Positions 8,191-18,612 of a stretch of DNA of 64,000 nt are shown here, one piece after another. A model generated the notes under the pieces. That model was not told the origin of the DNA. It saw nothing but the letters and a program-made list of their open reading frames with translations, and did not search any database. This stretch comes from Desulfosporosinus orientis DSM 765 (GTDB lineage: Bacteria; Bacillota; Desulfitobacteriia; Desulfitobacteriales; Desulfitobacteriaceae), in NCBI RefSeq assembly GCF_000235605.1, contig NC_016584.1, positions 5,705,151-5,769,150 on the forward strand, read 5' to 3'. The translations under genes were made by a program, and so were the position numbers. Each line of letters begins with the position of its first letter. The first letter of the stretch is position 1.

Positions 8191-9189
8191 TTAAAACAAT
8201 ACATCTATGCTGATATCATCTAACCTTTGGCAGCCTGTTAAGATCATGGCCTGTTTCAGCTCATTGGTCATTCTCCTTACAGCCAGGGCAATACCTTCAG
8301 CTCCGCCGCCATAACCGGCAATAATCAGTGGCCTGCCGATCATAACAGCGTCTGCGCCAAGAGCTAACATTTTTAACACATCGATACCTGTGCGGACTCC
8401 GCCATCGACAATTACCGGGATTCTGCCGGCAACTGCAGCTGCAATTTCCGGCAAAACTTCGGCAGTTCCAGGTGTGTGGTCAAGCATTCTTCCACCATGA
8501 TTAGAGACCACTATCCCTGCTGCTCCAACCTCAACTGCTATCTCAGCCTCATCCACTGTCATAATTCCTTTAATGATAAAGGGCAGGGATGTACTGTCAA
8601 TAATCTCTTTCATCTCTTCTTTAGTTTTTGGACTGACAGGTATGGTGACAAGTCCTGCAGCATCAACATCCATCCCTACAGCAATGACCCCTGCCTCTTC
8701 AGCCTGACTAAAATAATCCTTCAATTCAGCCAGTTCACGAGGCTTCATAAAAGGGATTCCTTGACCTTGAGCCTTGGCAATAACCTCAACCCCCGCTTTG
8801 TACATTGCCGGATCAGGAGCATCCCCCGTGGACCCCAGAGCCCCTGAGCTCAAACAGCCTTGGATCATCGCTTCTGCCCATTCCTCTTCACTTAAGGCTC
8901 CGCCCATATTAAAATTATTGCCGGTAATGGGAGCCCCAATGATCGGCGTCTTTAATTCCTGGCCAAATAATTTCAGCTGAGTACTCGGTTTTTTTACACC
9001 ATGAAGAGTCCGTAAATTAATGCGATAACCGGCTAAGGCTTCAACATTATTTTTGAAGGAGGCCCCTGTCCCCGCTCCCCCCATACCCGGAACTTCACCT
9101 GCACAGGCTTTGCCGTTACATTCAGGACAAACCCGGCAAAATCCCTTTATTTTCTCTCGAGCAGTCTGACGCATTGTTTTGTAGTTCAT
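8191..9189 (-). CDS. FMN-dependent alpha-hydroxy-acid dehydrogenase (lactate-oxidase-like)
   Basis: The 332-residue protein has the FMN-binding TIM barrel of the L-lactate/glycolate oxidase superfamily: PFIIKGIMTVDEA (lysine on the flavin), IVVSNHGGRMLDHTPGT (catalytic His and Arg), PVIVDGGVRTGIDVLKMLALGAD and the phosphate loop MIGRPL. Compared with classical lactate oxidase it lacks some N-terminal sequence and instead has a Cys cluster, C18-x2-C21-x2-C24-x4-C29, which could hold iron-sulfur or zinc. It probably oxidises a 2-hydroxy acid in the cytoplasm; the electron acceptor is unknown. The ATG has a GGAGGAATAAGTA leader. Confidence 0.85.
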   Translation of the reverse strand: MNYKTMRQTAREKIKGFCRVCPECNGKACAGEVPGMGGAGTGASFKNNVEALAGYRINLRTLHGVKKPSTQLKLFGQELKTPIIGAPITGNNFNMGGALSEEEWAEAMIQGCLSSGALGSTGDAPDPAMYKAGVEVIAKAQGQGIPFMKPRELAELKDYFSQAEEAGVIAVGMDVDAAGLVTIPVSPKTKEEMKEIIDSTSLPFIIKGIMTVDEAEIAVEVGAAGIVVSNHGGRMLDHTPGTAEVLPEIAAAVAGRIPVIVDGGVRTGIDVLKMLALGADAVMIGRPLIIAGYGGGAEGIALAVRRMTNELKQAMILTGCQRLDDISIDVLF

Positions 9190-9242
9190 TACTTATTCCT
9201 CCACTATAATTATTCAAATTGATAAATTTTTGTGCCGGGAGT

Positions 9243-10070
9243 CTATTCGAAATCTTGGCCTGCGCCTGGCTTCAGGACAAACCGTTCAATAGCCTCTGCC
9301 ACCCCATCTTCCTCATTGCTAGCTGTTACAAAGTCCGCCTGATCTTTGATTTCCGGACGGGCATTACCCATAGCTACCCCTACTCCGGCATACTGGATCA
9401 TCTCTAAATCGTTAAGACTGTCCCCAATGGCCATGACCTCTTGCTGGAGAATCCCAAACCCTTTGGCCAGATAGGCTAAAGCGACCCCTTTATTAACGGA
9501 ACGTTCTACAATTTCTAGAAAATGGGGTTTAGATTTCGTAATATGAACCTTGTTTCCATAACGCTGATGCAGTAAGGGCCGTAATTGATCCAAATCTGCT
9601 TCCCCGGCGATGCCCAGAATTTTTTCCACTCCTTCAGGTTCTTGGGAAAGTATGTTGGCCAGGTCCGCTTCTTCAATGTTAACACGGGCTATCCGGGCAT
9701 ACTCTTGGGACCATTCATTAAGTGTCTGGGCAATAACCCGGTCCTTAAGATAGATTTGAGAATAGATGCCCTTCTCAGCCAAATCTCTCACCAGCTCAGT
9801 GGAGAGGGGGCTGGAAATAACTTGCCGATACAGGATATCCCCGCTGACAGCTTGCTGAATCATGGCCCCATGATAGGTAATGACCGGTAAATCCAACCCT
9901 AATTTCTCAGCATAAGGCCGCGTAGAAATGGGCATACGGCCGGTGGCAAAGGTCACCTTCACTCCCTGCTCCCGGGCTTTAAGAATAGCTTTTACCACTC
10001 GGGGAGAAATTGTCCAGTCATCCCTAAGCAAGGTATCGTCAAGATCCATAGCAACTAAACGAATCGCCAA
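9243..10070 (-). CDS. Cof-type HAD phosphatase
   Basis: Read from TTG 10070 (MAIRLVAMDLDDTLL), the protein is 275 residues. It has HAD motif I (D9-L-D11-D-T), motif II (VTFATGR), a C2B cap, and motifs III/IV (KGVALAYLAKGFGI, then IGDSLNDLEMI). Members dephosphorylate sugar phosphates, flavin mononucleotide or other small phosphates; substrate choice cannot be read from sequence. The GTG 12 bases further upstream sits directly on the AGGAGG site and is too close to it, so the TTG start is preferred. It lies 15 bases downstream of uvrA, probably in the same transcript. Confidence 0.88.
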   Translation of the reverse strand: MAIRLVAMDLDDTLLRDDWTISPRVVKAILKAREQGVKVTFATGRMPISTRPYAEKLGLDLPVITYHGAMIQQAVSGDILYRQVISSPLSTELVRDLAEKGIYSQIYLKDRVIAQTLNEWSQEYARIARVNIEEADLANILSQEPEGVEKILGIAGEADLDQLRPLLHQRYGNKVHITKSKPHFLEIVERSVNKGVALAYLAKGFGILQQEVMAIGDSLNDLEMIQYAGVGVAMGNARPEIKDQADFVTASNEEDGVAEAIERFVLKPGAGQDFE

Positions 10071-10085
10071 CCTCCCGTTCACCTC

Positions 10086-12905
10086 CTAATTCTTCAAATA
10101 GCGCTGCAAATACTCCCCGGTATAAGAGGCCGGGAAAGCAGCAACTTCCTCAGGTGTTCCTGCAATCAGCACCTCACCGCCTCGATTGCCCCCTTCTGGG
10201 CCCAGATCGATCAGCCAGTCAGCTGTTTTTATAACATCCAGATTGTGCTCAATAACCAGGACGGTATCTCCGCCATCAACTAAACGGTGCAGAACATGAA
10301 GGAGCTTATCCACATCAGCCATATGCAGGCCTGTTGTCGGTTCATCAAGAATATAAATGGTTTTTCCGGTGCTGCGCCGGCTCAGCTCTGTGGCCAGCTT
10401 GATTCGCTGAGCTTCTCCCCCGGATAAGGTAGTTGCCGGCTGGCCCAGACGAATATAACCCAAGCCAACATCCTGGAGTGTCTGGAGCTTGCGGGCGATC
10501 TTCTGAACAACCTGGAAAAAGTCTACCGCTTCATCCACAGTCATATCGAGAACTTGAGAAATGGTTTTACCCTTATAGCGCACTTCCAGAGTCTCCCGAT
10601 TATAGCGTTTCCCTTCGCAAACTTCACAGGGCACATAGACATCAGGGAGAAAATGCATCTCAATCTTAATAATCCCATCACCCCGGCAGGCTTCACAGCG
10701 TCCTCCCTTGACATTAAAACTAAACCGGCCTTGCTTGTACCCCCGCATTTTTGCTTCAGGGGTAAGGGAAAAAAGTTCCCGGATAAAATCGAAAACACCT
10801 GTATAGGTTGCCGGGTTCGAGCGCGGAGTCCTGCCAATGGGGGACTGATCGATATCCACGACTTTTTCCAGGTACTCCAGCCCTTTTAACTCTTTGTGCT
10901 CTCCCGGACGTACCCTGGCACGACTAAGTCTTGATGCCAATCCCTTATAAATAATCTCGTTGACTAAGGTGCTTTTTCCTGAGCCGGAAACCCCAGTCAC
11001 ACAGGTAAACAGACCTAGCGGAATACGCACGTTAAGATCTTTTAAATTGTTTTCTTGGGCACCCGCCACTTCCAGCCACTTACCATTAGGCTGCCGGCGT
11101 TCCTTGGGTACTTCTATCTGCTTGTCACCGCTCAAGTACTGACCTGTCACCGATTCCTTATTGACCTTGATTTCCTCAAGGGGGCCTTCGGCTACCACTC
11201 GTCCGCCATGAGCCCCTGCTCCAGGGCCAATATCAATAATATGATCGGCGGCAACCATGGTATCTTCGTCATGCTCTACCACAATCAAGGTATTCCCCAA
11301 GTCGCGGAGTCTCTCCAAAGTTGACAGCAAGCGGGCATTGTCCCTCTGATGCAGCCCGATGCTCGGCTCATCTAAAACATATAGGACTCCCATTAAACTT
11401 GAGCCAATTTGAGTGGCCAGGCGAATCCGCTGTGCCTCTCCGCCGGAGAGAGAACCGGCAGAGCGGGCCATGGTCAGATAATCCAGTCCGACATTGACTA
11501 AAAAGCCCAGTCTCTCCTTGATTTCCTTTAAAATCTGATGAGCAATGGTTTCTTCTTTGGGGGTAAGCACTAATTGGTTGATAAAGTTGATGGCTTCTGA
11601 GATAGACAGGCGAGACACATCATCAATGGAGAGTCCGCCCACCTTCACCGCCAAAGCTTCCGGCTTTAATCGTTTCCCTTGGCATTCCGGGCAAGGATGT
11701 TCGCTCATGTACCCTTCGATTTCGGTACGTACCGCATCCGAAGTCGACTCACGGTAACGGCGCTGGAATAAGTGAACTAATCCTTCAAAATTTGCATTAT
11801 AAGTTTTTAACTGATCAAAAATATTATGAAACTGAAAGGTAATCGGGGTCTCTGTTCCGTAAAGAAGCCCTTGCCACTGACTTTCAGTAAGCTCTTGCAG
11901 GGGAGTGTCCGTTTCAAAGTTAAGATTACGGGCCACAGCCTCCATCATTTTAGGGTAATAAGTGGATGTTGACCTCACCCAAGGAGCGATAGCCCCGGCA
12001 GCTAAAGAAAGAGAACGATCGGGAATGAGCAGATCAATATCCACAGTAAGATTTGACCCTAACCCTGTACAAGCTGGGCAGGCACCGTAAGGGCTATTGA
12101 AGGAAAAAAGACGGGGAGAGATTTCCTCAAGGGCAATTCCGCAATCGGGACATGCAAAATTTTCACTAAAGCGAAGTTCTTCCCCCTCAATAATATCGGC
12201 TATGACATTTCCCTCACCCAGCTTCAGGGCCGTTTCAAGGGAATCTGCCAGCCGCTCTGCGCTTTCCGGTTTCAGCGAAATCCGATCAATGACCACTTCG
12301 ATGGTGTGTTTTTTAGTTTTTGACAAAGAAATTTCTTCACTAAGATCCCGAGGTTCACCATCAACCCGGACACGCACATACCCGGCCTTGCGGGCGTCTT
12401 CAAAAACCTTTTGATGTTCGCCCTTTTTCCCTTTGACGAGGGGGGCTAAGATCTGTAATCTTGTCCGCTCAGGAAAACTCATTAACTGATCAACCATTTG
12501 CTGAACGGTTTGCTGAGTAATTGCCCGCCCGCATTTAGGGCAATGAGGATGTCCAATTCGGGCAAACAACAAACGCAGGTAATCAGAAACTTCTGTCGCT
12601 GTGCCTACGGTAGAGCGAGGGTTTCGGTTTGTCGTTTTTTGATCTATGGATATGGCCGGAGACAGACCCTCAATAGAATCAACATCAGGCTTATCCATCT
12701 GACCTAAAAATTGCCGGGCATAGGCAGAAAGAGATTCTACATAACGCCGTTGTCCCTCTGCATAAATGGTATCAAAGGCCAGGGATGATTTCCCCGAGCC
12801 CGATAAGCCGGTGATCACCACCAGCTTGTTTCGTGGAATATCAATATCAATATTTTTTAAATTATGAGCCCTTGCTCCACGTACTCGTAAATAGTCTTGA
12901 GTCAT
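10086..12905 (-). CDS. uvrA: Excinuclease ABC subunit A
   Basis: UvrA is the damage-sensing ATPase dimer of nucleotide excision repair; it loads UvrB on DNA lesions. The sequence shows two ABC modules, each with a Walker A ([12 protein letters not shown] near the start; [12 protein letters not shown] in the second half) and LSGGEAQRI signatures. It also has zinc-finger pairs CPKCG/CPDCG in the first half and [16 protein letters not shown] in the second. At about 939 residues it is full length. An alternative ATG at 12917 overlaps the uvrB stop by 4 bases, but the ATG at 12905 has a GAGG ribosome site at good spacing and gives the family's usual N-terminus. Confidence 0.97.
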   Translation of the reverse strand: MTQDYLRVRGARAHNLKNIDIDIPRNKLVVITGLSGSGKSSLAFDTIYAEGQRRYVESLSAYARQFLGQMDKPDVDSIEGLSPAISIDQKTTNRNPRSTVGTATEVSDYLRLLFARIGHPHCPKCGRAITQQTVQQMVDQLMSFPERTRLQILAPLVKGKKGEHQKVFEDARKAGYVRVRVDGEPRDLSEEISLSKTKKHTIEVVIDRISLKPESAERLADSLETALKLGEGNVIADIIEGEELRFSENFACPDCGIALEEISPRLFSFNSPYGACPACTGLGSNLTVDIDLLIPDRSLSLAAGAIAPWVRSTSTYYPKMMEAVARNLNFETDTPLQELTESQWQGLLYGTETPITFQFHNIFDQLKTYNANFEGLVHLFQRRYRESTSDAVRTEIEGYMSEHPCPECQGKRLKPEALAVKVGGLSIDDVSRLSISEAINFINQLVLTPKEETIAHQILKEIKERLGFLVNVGLDYLTMARSAGSLSGGEAQRIRLATQIGSSLMGVLYVLDEPSIGLHQRDNARLLSTLERLRDLGNTLIVVEHDEDTMVAADHIIDIGPGAGAHGGRVVAEGPLEEIKVNKESVTGQYLSGDKQIEVPKERRQPNGKWLEVAGAQENNLKDLNVRIPLGLFTCVTGVSGSGKSTLVNEIIYKGLASRLSRARVRPGEHKELKGLEYLEKVVDIDQSPIGRTPRSNPATYTGVFDFIRELFSLTPEAKMRGYKQGRFSFNVKGGRCEACRGDGIIKIEMHFLPDVYVPCEVCEGKRYNRETLEVRYKGKTISQVLDMTVDEAVDFFQVVQKIARKLQTLQDVGLGYIRLGQPATTLSGGEAQRIKLATELSRRSTGKTIYILDEPTTGLHMADVDKLLHVLHRLVDGGDTVLVIEHNLDVIKTADWLIDLGPEGGNRGGEVLIAGTPEEVAAFPASYTGEYLQRYLKN

Positions 12906-12913
12906 TGTTTGCC

Positions 12914-14974
12914 TCATTTCCTGCTTTTTCGAGAAGATACTTGTTTCTTCTGGGTTCTGTGATCGTAGTGACTATTCCTTTTGCTTTTACCTTGTTGACT
13001 AGTCATTTTATAGTTATTTTCTTCTCCCTTTAACTCAATCATAGCGTCTCGAATCTCAGCAGCACGCTCAAAATCCAAGTCCCGGGCTGCCAACCGCATT
13101 TCGGCTTCCAGAGTTTTAATGAGCTGATCCAGTTCCTCAGGAGGAAGCTTTTTGCCGTAACTCTTTTTCGTCTCAGCCACTTTTGTGGCTTCCGGCCCAT
13201 CATGAACTGCTTTGCGAATGGTTTGCGGCGTAATTCCCAACCTTTCGTTCCAAGCCATTTGAATTCCCCGGCGCCGGTTGGTTTCATCGATAGCATTCTG
13301 CATGGAGTGAGTAATTTTATCACCATACATAATAACTTTACCTTCAGCGTTTCGAGCTGCCCGGCCGATGGTCTGAATAAGGGAACGGTCAGAACGAAGA
13401 AACCCTTCTTTATCAGCATCAAGAATCGCAACCAGAGAGACCTCCGGCAAATCCAGACCTTCCCGCAGCAGGTTAATACCCACCACGACGTCAATCTCAC
13501 CCAGGCGCAGTTCCCGCAGGATTTCCACCCGTTCAAGGGTTTTAATATCTGAATGGAGATATTTCACCTTAATGTCCAGATTGATGAGGTAATCCGTCAA
13601 GTCTTCCGCCATTTTTTTTGTTAAGGTTGTAACCAGAACCCGTTCGTCCTTAGCAATTCGTTTTTTTATTTCTGCCAGCAAATCATCAATCTGTCCCTTC
13701 GTTGGCCGAAGGATGACTTCCGGGTCCAATAATCCCGTTGGCCGGATGATTTGCTCTACAAAACTAGGACAGTGAGCTATTTCATATGGGCCCGGCGTAG
13801 CACTGACATAAATGCTCTGATGAATGGCTCTTTCAAATTCAGCAAAGGTCAGGGGGCGGTTATCCAGCGCTGAGGGTAAACGAAATCCATAGTTAACCAA
13901 CGTCGTTTTGCGTGAGCGGTCCCCTTCATACATCCCTCTCACCTGAGGCAAGGATACATGGGATTCATCAACAAATAAAATAAAATCTTCCGGGAAATAA
14001 TCCAGCAAGGTATAGGGGGTTTCTCCGGATTCACGGAAGGTTAAGTGACGGGAGTAATTCTCAATTCCGTTGCAATAGCCCATTTCTCTAAGCATTTCCA
14101 GATCATAGCGGGTTCTCTGTTCCAGACGCTGGGCCTCTAACAGCTTATTTTGGGAATTGAGAATCTTTAATTGTTCTTCCAGCTCCAGCTCAATATTTGC
14201 TGCAGCCTCCATAACCTTCTCTTGGGCTGTTACATAGTGAGAATTTGGGAAAATTGAAACATGGTGACGTTCTCCTAAGATCTCCCCAGTCAGCACATTG
14301 ATCTCGTAAAGATGTTCTATTTCATCCCCAAACATATCCACCCGAATCACTTGTTCACTGGAAGAAGCCGGATAAATCTCTACAATATCTCCCCGTACTC
14401 GGAATGTTCCTCTTGTAAAGGCAATATCATTACGATCATACTGAATGGCGATTAGTTTGCGAAGAATTTCATTTCGGTCCACAACCTGTCCTCTTCTTAA
14501 GGAAAGAACAAGATCCCGATAGTCTTCCGGCGAACCTAAACCGTAAATACAAGAGACACTGGCTACAACGATAACATCCCGCCTTTCCAGCAAAGCCGCC
14601 GTTGCTGAGTGGCGCAATTTCTCAATTTCCTCATTAATTGAGGCATCTTTTTCTATAAAGGTATCACTGGAGGGCACGTATGCCTCCGGCTGATAATAAT
14701 CATAATAACTGACAAAGTATTCCACAGCGTTCTCAGGAAAGTATTCTTTGAATTCGCTGTAAAGCTGGGCTGCGAGGGTTTTATTATGGGCCAATATCAG
14801 AGTTGGTCTTTGAACCTTGGTTATGATATTGGCCATGGTAAATGTTTTGCCTGATCCTGTAACTCCCAGCAGAGTCTGATTAGGCAAGCCCCTATTCACC
14901 CCTTCAGCCAGAGCATCAATAGCCTGGGGCTGATCCCCATTAGGCTGGTAAGGGGCATGTATGCGAAACTCCAT
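12914..14974 (-). CDS. uvrB: Excinuclease ABC subunit B
   Basis: UvrB is the helicase-like lesion-verifying subunit of nucleotide excision repair. Motifs seen are Walker [10 protein letters not shown] near residue 40, the beta-hairpin region [12 protein letters not shown], the DEAD-like LFVDESH, and [17 protein letters not shown]. The C-terminal UvrC-binding helix pair ([22 protein letters not shown]) is present. After it comes an unusual basic, Ser/Lys/Arg-rich tail of about 35 residues, giving 686 residues against the usual 655-670. The ATG follows GAAAGGAAG. No SOS box of the Bacillus type was recognised in the short upstream gap. Confidence 0.97.
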   Translation of the reverse strand: MEFRIHAPYQPNGDQPQAIDALAEGVNRGLPNQTLLGVTGSGKTFTMANIITKVQRPTLILAHNKTLAAQLYSEFKEYFPENAVEYFVSYYDYYQPEAYVPSSDTFIEKDASINEEIEKLRHSATAALLERRDVIVVASVSCIYGLGSPEDYRDLVLSLRRGQVVDRNEILRKLIAIQYDRNDIAFTRGTFRVRGDIVEIYPASSSEQVIRVDMFGDEIEHLYEINVLTGEILGERHHVSIFPNSHYVTAQEKVMEAAANIELELEEQLKILNSQNKLLEAQRLEQRTRYDLEMLREMGYCNGIENYSRHLTFRESGETPYTLLDYFPEDFILFVDESHVSLPQVRGMYEGDRSRKTTLVNYGFRLPSALDNRPLTFAEFERAIHQSIYVSATPGPYEIAHCPSFVEQIIRPTGLLDPEVILRPTKGQIDDLLAEIKKRIAKDERVLVTTLTKKMAEDLTDYLINLDIKVKYLHSDIKTLERVEILRELRLGEIDVVVGINLLREGLDLPEVSLVAILDADKEGFLRSDRSLIQTIGRAARNAEGKVIMYGDKITHSMQNAIDETNRRRGIQMAWNERLGITPQTIRKAVHDGPEATKVAETKKSYGKKLPPEELDQLIKTLEAEMRLAARDLDFERAAEIRDAMIELKGEENNYKMTSQQGKSKRNSHYDHRTQKKQVSSRKSRK

Positions 14975-15084
14975 GCTCCGGTCTTCCTTTCAAATATTAA
15001 TAAGCTTTTCTATTTATTTTACATCGAGCCTCTGGCTTATACAAATGAAAATAACCCCACCTTATTATTCCCAGCTGCATTAAG

Positions 15085-15109
15085 AACACCCACTTTTTAG
15101 GTGGGTGTT
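15085..15109. terminator. Terminator-like hairpin downstream of the binding lipoprotein
   Basis: AACACCCAC (15085-15093) pairs with GTGGGTGTT (15101-15109) around a short T/A loop. It lies 10 bases past the stop of the lipoprotein gene on the minus strand. The following T-tract is weak on the minus strand and better on the plus strand. Confidence 0.6.
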
Positions 15110-15118
15110 TGTGTTTAG

Positions 15119-16456
15119 CTATTTTTTGCTTTCTTCTTTCGTACCCCCTTCTTGTTCTTTAGAGGTATCTTTTTCTTTATCTTCTGCTTTTTGTTGAGTT
15201 AACATATCCGGCGGAACAGTTTTCACCTGTTCATTAACCGTTTTTTCTGTACCGATCACTTTCCCTTGGGCATCCAGATAATCTCGCGTGGTTTCTGTTT
15301 TTACATGTTCCGTGACTTTCTCAACGCCCGGAGGTACAGAGCTTTGCTTATTATCTCCTTTATCGCCTTGCTCATCACCCTGTTTTTCTTGATCACTGCT
15401 ATTACTATCACTTTTTTTAGTTTCAGAGGATTGATCCTTTTCCTTTTCTTTCTCTTTCTGAGCTTGTTCAGCACTCTCAATGGTTTTGGCATAGCTTTTT
15501 TGAATGACGGATAGATTGGCTGGTGTTACGGCTTTAACTTCAATAACCTTTGCCGGTATTTCACCTTGTTCGCTGGTAAGCGAGCGGTTTAGTTCCAAAG
15601 GCTCTTTCTTAATAATTTTTTGGGCCCACTGATAGGCGTTAGCCCCCTGCAGATATGGGGAAGTATCCACATCTCCTATCTGAGATCCGTTTGCCATTCT
15701 CTGCAAAGATGAGATTGAAGCTTGTCCTCCGACTAAACTAACTGTTTTATCCAGCTGAGCTTGTTTCAATACTTCACTAGCCTGGGCAGCCAACTTATCA
15801 GTATGAGCTAAGATTCCTTTTACCTTGTCAGGATTCTTTTGAAGAAACTCAACTAAATTTGTCCTTGCTACTGATTCAGTACCTTGGGGACTGGAAATTG
15901 TATGTATTGTGATTTTGGGGTACCTGCTCAGAACTGCTTTATTACCTGCTAACAGCGCCTGAGACCCGCTTTCATTGGGATCCCCCTGAAGAATAACAAT
16001 ATCACCTTCAGAAACTTTGCCTAACAATGTTTGAGCCATGATTTCACCCGTTTTTTCTTGATCCGGGATAACGATTCCTTCGGGTTTTATTCCTGAAGGA
16101 AGCTGGGTTAAGGCTAAAATTGGTATATCTTCAGATTGAGTTTTTTGCAAGATACTTGCGTCCCCGCCCTGATATATTAAAACCTTGGCATCTTTCAACT
16201 GAGACTCACTATCTGATTGCCCTACATAGTTTATTTTTACATCTTCCTTCTCAGCAAGATCATCAATTCCTTTAGTGATAAGAAGTTTATTGGGGTCCTC
16301 TTCATTTAAGGAAACTGCTATAATTGGTTTACTTGATTTTTTAGCAGTTGTTTTATTTTTATTTTTTCCTAAAAGATCTTGAAGACTGCAGCCTGTTATG
16401 GTTAAACTAAGACAAAGAGGAATTATGATCAACAAGAATCGCCATTTTTTTGACAT
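15119..16456 (-). CDS. Periplasmic-binding-protein-like lipoprotein with acidic/lysine-rich tail
   Basis: From ATG 16456 (MSKKWRFLLIII), the roughly 445-residue product has a lipobox (TITGCSL), then a type I periplasmic-binding fold like the sugar-binding LacI/RbsB group (PIIAVSLNEEDPNKLLITKGIDD, GDIVILQGDPNESGSQALLAGNKAVLS, KGILAHTDKLA). After about residue 325 it turns into low-complexity Glu/Lys/Ser/Asp sequence, which probably forms a stalk or disordered surface region. No permease is adjacent. The in-frame ATG three codons upstream was passed over because the AAAGGAG site lies too close to it. Ligand and role are unknown; it could be a sensor rather than a transporter part. Confidence 0.78.
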   Translation of the reverse strand: MSKKWRFLLIIIPLCLSLTITGCSLQDLLGKNKNKTTAKKSSKPIIAVSLNEEDPNKLLITKGIDDLAEKEDVKINYVGQSDSESQLKDAKVLIYQGGDASILQKTQSEDIPILALTQLPSGIKPEGIVIPDQEKTGEIMAQTLLGKVSEGDIVILQGDPNESGSQALLAGNKAVLSRYPKITIHTISSPQGTESVARTNLVEFLQKNPDKVKGILAHTDKLAAQASEVLKQAQLDKTVSLVGGQASISSLQRMANGSQIGDVDTSPYLQGANAYQWAQKIIKKEPLELNRSLTSEQGEIPAKVIEVKAVTPANLSVIQKSYAKTIESAEQAQKEKEKEKDQSSETKKSDSNSSDQEKQGDEQGDKGDNKQSSVPPGVEKVTEHVKTETTRDYLDAQGKVIGTEKTVNEQVKTVPPDMLTQQKAEDKEKDTSKEQEGGTKEESKK

Positions 16457-16577
16457 GTCATTCACTCCTTTCGGGGTACTTAATGCAATTCTTTAGATTA
16501 GTTTCCCCTCGTCGTCATAAAAAATGCAGTTGAAAATTTTCCCTTATCAGTGCGTATATTTTAAGGAGGGCTTTTAT

Positions 16578-17423
16578 TTGACTATTAAATTAGAGCATGT
16601 CTTAAAACGGGTCCAAGCTCTTCCGCCTCTTCCCACATCAGCTTTGCGTGTCATTGCCTTAACTAAGAATCCTCAAACAACGGTAAAAGAGCTTGAAACT
16701 ATCATAGCCAAAGACCCCTCACTTACTGCCGGTATCTTAAAACAAGCAAACTCTGCTTACTATGGATATGCCCGGCGAATTTCTTCTCTTCAAGAAGCTA
16801 TTGTCATGCTCGGCTTTCAGGTTACTCAGGGATTAGCTATGGCTTCTGCTGTCGCTCCTTTATTAAAAAGCAATTTACCCGGCTATGAAATAGAACAAGA
16901 AGGCCTCTGGCAGCATTCTTTGCTCACAGCTATGACGGCCAAGCGTCTATGTCAGCATCTAAAACTTCCTTTTGGAGACATTGCTTTCACAGCCGGACTG
17001 CTCCATGATATTGGCAAGCTGGTCATCTCAATTTATGTACAGGAAGTTGGCGCTTTCCTTGTTGAAAAAGTAAAAGAAATTAAACTATCCTATGTTGAAC
17101 TTGAAGAAAAAGTTATAGGATACAACCATGCCACCGTCGGCGGATTCTTAGCAAGAACCTGGTTTCTCCCCGAAGATCTGGTATCTGCTATTACCTACCA
17201 TCATACACCTTCGGAGGCACCTAGTTATCCGGAACTGGCCAATATTATTCATGTCGCTAACGGGGTTGCCAGTTTATTAGGAGTCGGCGGCGGTATAGAC
17301 AGTTTATTAAACCCCATACAACAAGAAGCTCTCGACAAACTATCCCTGAAAACTGAGGATCTCGAGAGTTTAATGTCAGAACTCGGTGAGTTCATTGTAG
17401 ACCCAACTTTGTTCAGTTTATAA
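16578..17423 (+). CDS. HDOD domain signalling protein
   Basis: Read from TTG 16578, which follows AAGGAGGG with 7-base spacing, the protein is 281 residues and is almost entirely one HDOD domain (LPPLPTSALRVIALTKNPQTT, then DPSLTAGILKQANSAYYG, LQEAIVMLGF and LLHDIGKLV). HDOD proteins resemble HD phosphohydrolases but usually act as signalling scaffolds in c-di-GMP, motility or stress regulation; here an HDIGK motif is retained. The gene is one of only two on the plus strand. It converges on the ATPase gene with just 2 bases between the stops and no terminator between them, so read-through transcripts would be antisense to each other. Confidence 0.85.
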   Translation: MTIKLEHVLKRVQALPPLPTSALRVIALTKNPQTTVKELETIIAKDPSLTAGILKQANSAYYGYARRISSLQEAIVMLGFQVTQGLAMASAVAPLLKSNLPGYEIEQEGLWQHSLLTAMTAKRLCQHLKLPFGDIAFTAGLLHDIGKLVISIYVQEVGAFLVEKVKEIKLSYVELEEKVIGYNHATVGGFLARTWFLPEDLVSAITYHHTPSEAPSYPELANIIHVANGVASLLGVGGGIDSLLNPIQQEALDKLSLKTEDLESLMSELGEFIVDPTLFSL

Positions 17424-17425
17424 GT

Positions 17426-18469
17426 TTAAGTTTTACAACCTTTGCTATTTAAATCACATAAAATTTGGTTGAGTACAGTTTCCCGGTAGGTATCTACTTG
17501 ATCAAAATTGACAGCATCCATATAAATCCCTTTAAGCTGTGCGCGATAGGCGTGCCAAGACGATAGAGTATCTTTCAACGTTTTGCTTAAGGGCCGTGCT
17601 AAACCCTGGTCTTCCAAGTTTTCCGGATTTCCTTGCCAAATGGCCAAATGGCGTTCAGGAAATGTTATTCCAATTACATCATCGGGATTGAGAGGGTGCA
17701 AAACAATTTCAATTAATTGACCTAACTGCTGGGCTTCACGCAATACCCAATCCAGAGCATCTAAGGTATCATCACCTTCCAATCGGATCTGGTCAAAGTC
17801 CGCCAAAAAATGAGGGGCTAGATTCAACCAGCCATCCGGAGTCAAACCATGCAAAAAAAAGGGATTTACAACACTTTTTTGGAGTAGTTTAAGAGCATTT
17901 TCCGCTAAAGGCCATGGTCCTGTATTTTCTTTTTTTACTTTAAGCTGAGCGGAATTTCCCAGTATCCAGGAACTATTTCCTTTGTCCTTGAGAGGTTTGG
18001 TGCTTCGTGAACCTAACAAAGATCCCAGCTCTGCAGCCAGCTCGTCTTCCAAGGTCATTTGTAACTCTTGAAGGGCCTTTTCCATCTCAAGGATGGAAGA
18101 ACGTTCTCTCTCAAGTTTTACCTCGTCGCAGAACATGCTAAAGTCTGTGAATTTCTCAACAACACCCGGTGCCTGCCAACGAAGGGGGGAAACCTCCATG
18201 GCATCAAGTACTGCCAGACCCATGCGAGGCATGATAAACCCTGCCATGGAGTCCGGATCACGCACCGAGCGCAAAAAATCAATCTCATACCCTCGATCCA
18301 ATAATTCAAGACCAATAATTTTGATCATTGTGGATTTTCCTGTCCCAGGGCCTCCCAATAAGACGTAAACCCGTTTCCAAGTTGGCATCATATTCGGTAA
18401 GAGAGATATGTAGCCTCTTGTCGTCAGTCCTTCGGCAAAGTAATGTCGCACTCCATTCTTATTTCTCAT
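17426..18469 (-). CDS. Tandem-duplicated P-loop ATPase (PRK06851-like), second site degenerate
   Basis: The 347-residue protein consists of two related halves. The first (about 9-90) has HYFAEGLTTRGYISL, a Walker A GGPGTGKST (39-47) and DPDSM. The second (about 202-280) repeats the plan with FFLHGLTPDGWLNL and NPDDV, but the P-loop position reads EGDDTLDALD, with no Gly-Lys-Ser/Thr. A helical, charged stretch joins them. The family is known from spore-forming Firmicutes and has no firm function; in homologues as I recall them both halves keep a P-loop. The ATG has a GGGGG leader. It ends 2 bases from the convergent HDOD gene. Confidence 0.75.
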   Translation of the reverse strand: MRNKNGVRHYFAEGLTTRGYISLLPNMMPTWKRVYVLLGGPGTGKSTMIKIIGLELLDRGYEIDFLRSVRDPDSMAGFIMPRMGLAVLDAMEVSPLRWQAPGVVEKFTDFSMFCDEVKLERERSSILEMEKALQELQMTLEDELAAELGSLLGSRSTKPLKDKGNSSWILGNSAQLKVKKENTGPWPLAENALKLLQKSVVNPFFLHGLTPDGWLNLAPHFLADFDQIRLEGDDTLDALDWVLREAQQLGQLIEIVLHPLNPDDVIGITFPERHLAIWQGNPENLEDQGLARPLSKTLKDTLSSWHAYRAQLKGIYMDAVNFDQVDTYRETVLNQILCDLNSKGCKT

Positions 18470-18559
18470 GCTTTGTTACCCCCGTTGTTTTTTTCGGTCA
18501 GCGTAGTCTATGCAAATTGAGCCGGGAAGGTAACCAGTGGCAAGCGTAATACACATAAT

Positions 18560-18597
18560 AAGGGCTATACAAAACTCCTCAGTTTTGTATAGCCCTT
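18560..18597. terminator. Strong hairpin terminator downstream of ctpA
   Basis: A perfect 17-bp stem (AAGGGCTATACAAAACT and its complement) with a CCTC loop lies 16 bases beyond the ctpA stop on the minus strand. On the plus strand it is followed by a T-rich tract (CCCTTTTTAATT). Confidence 0.8.
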
Positions 18598-18612
18598 CCC
18601 TTTTTAATTATT

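Noticed and set aside
14975-15084. LexA (SOS) box in front of uvrB
   Set aside because: I looked for CGAAC...GTTCG-like sites on both strands and saw none with adequate match.
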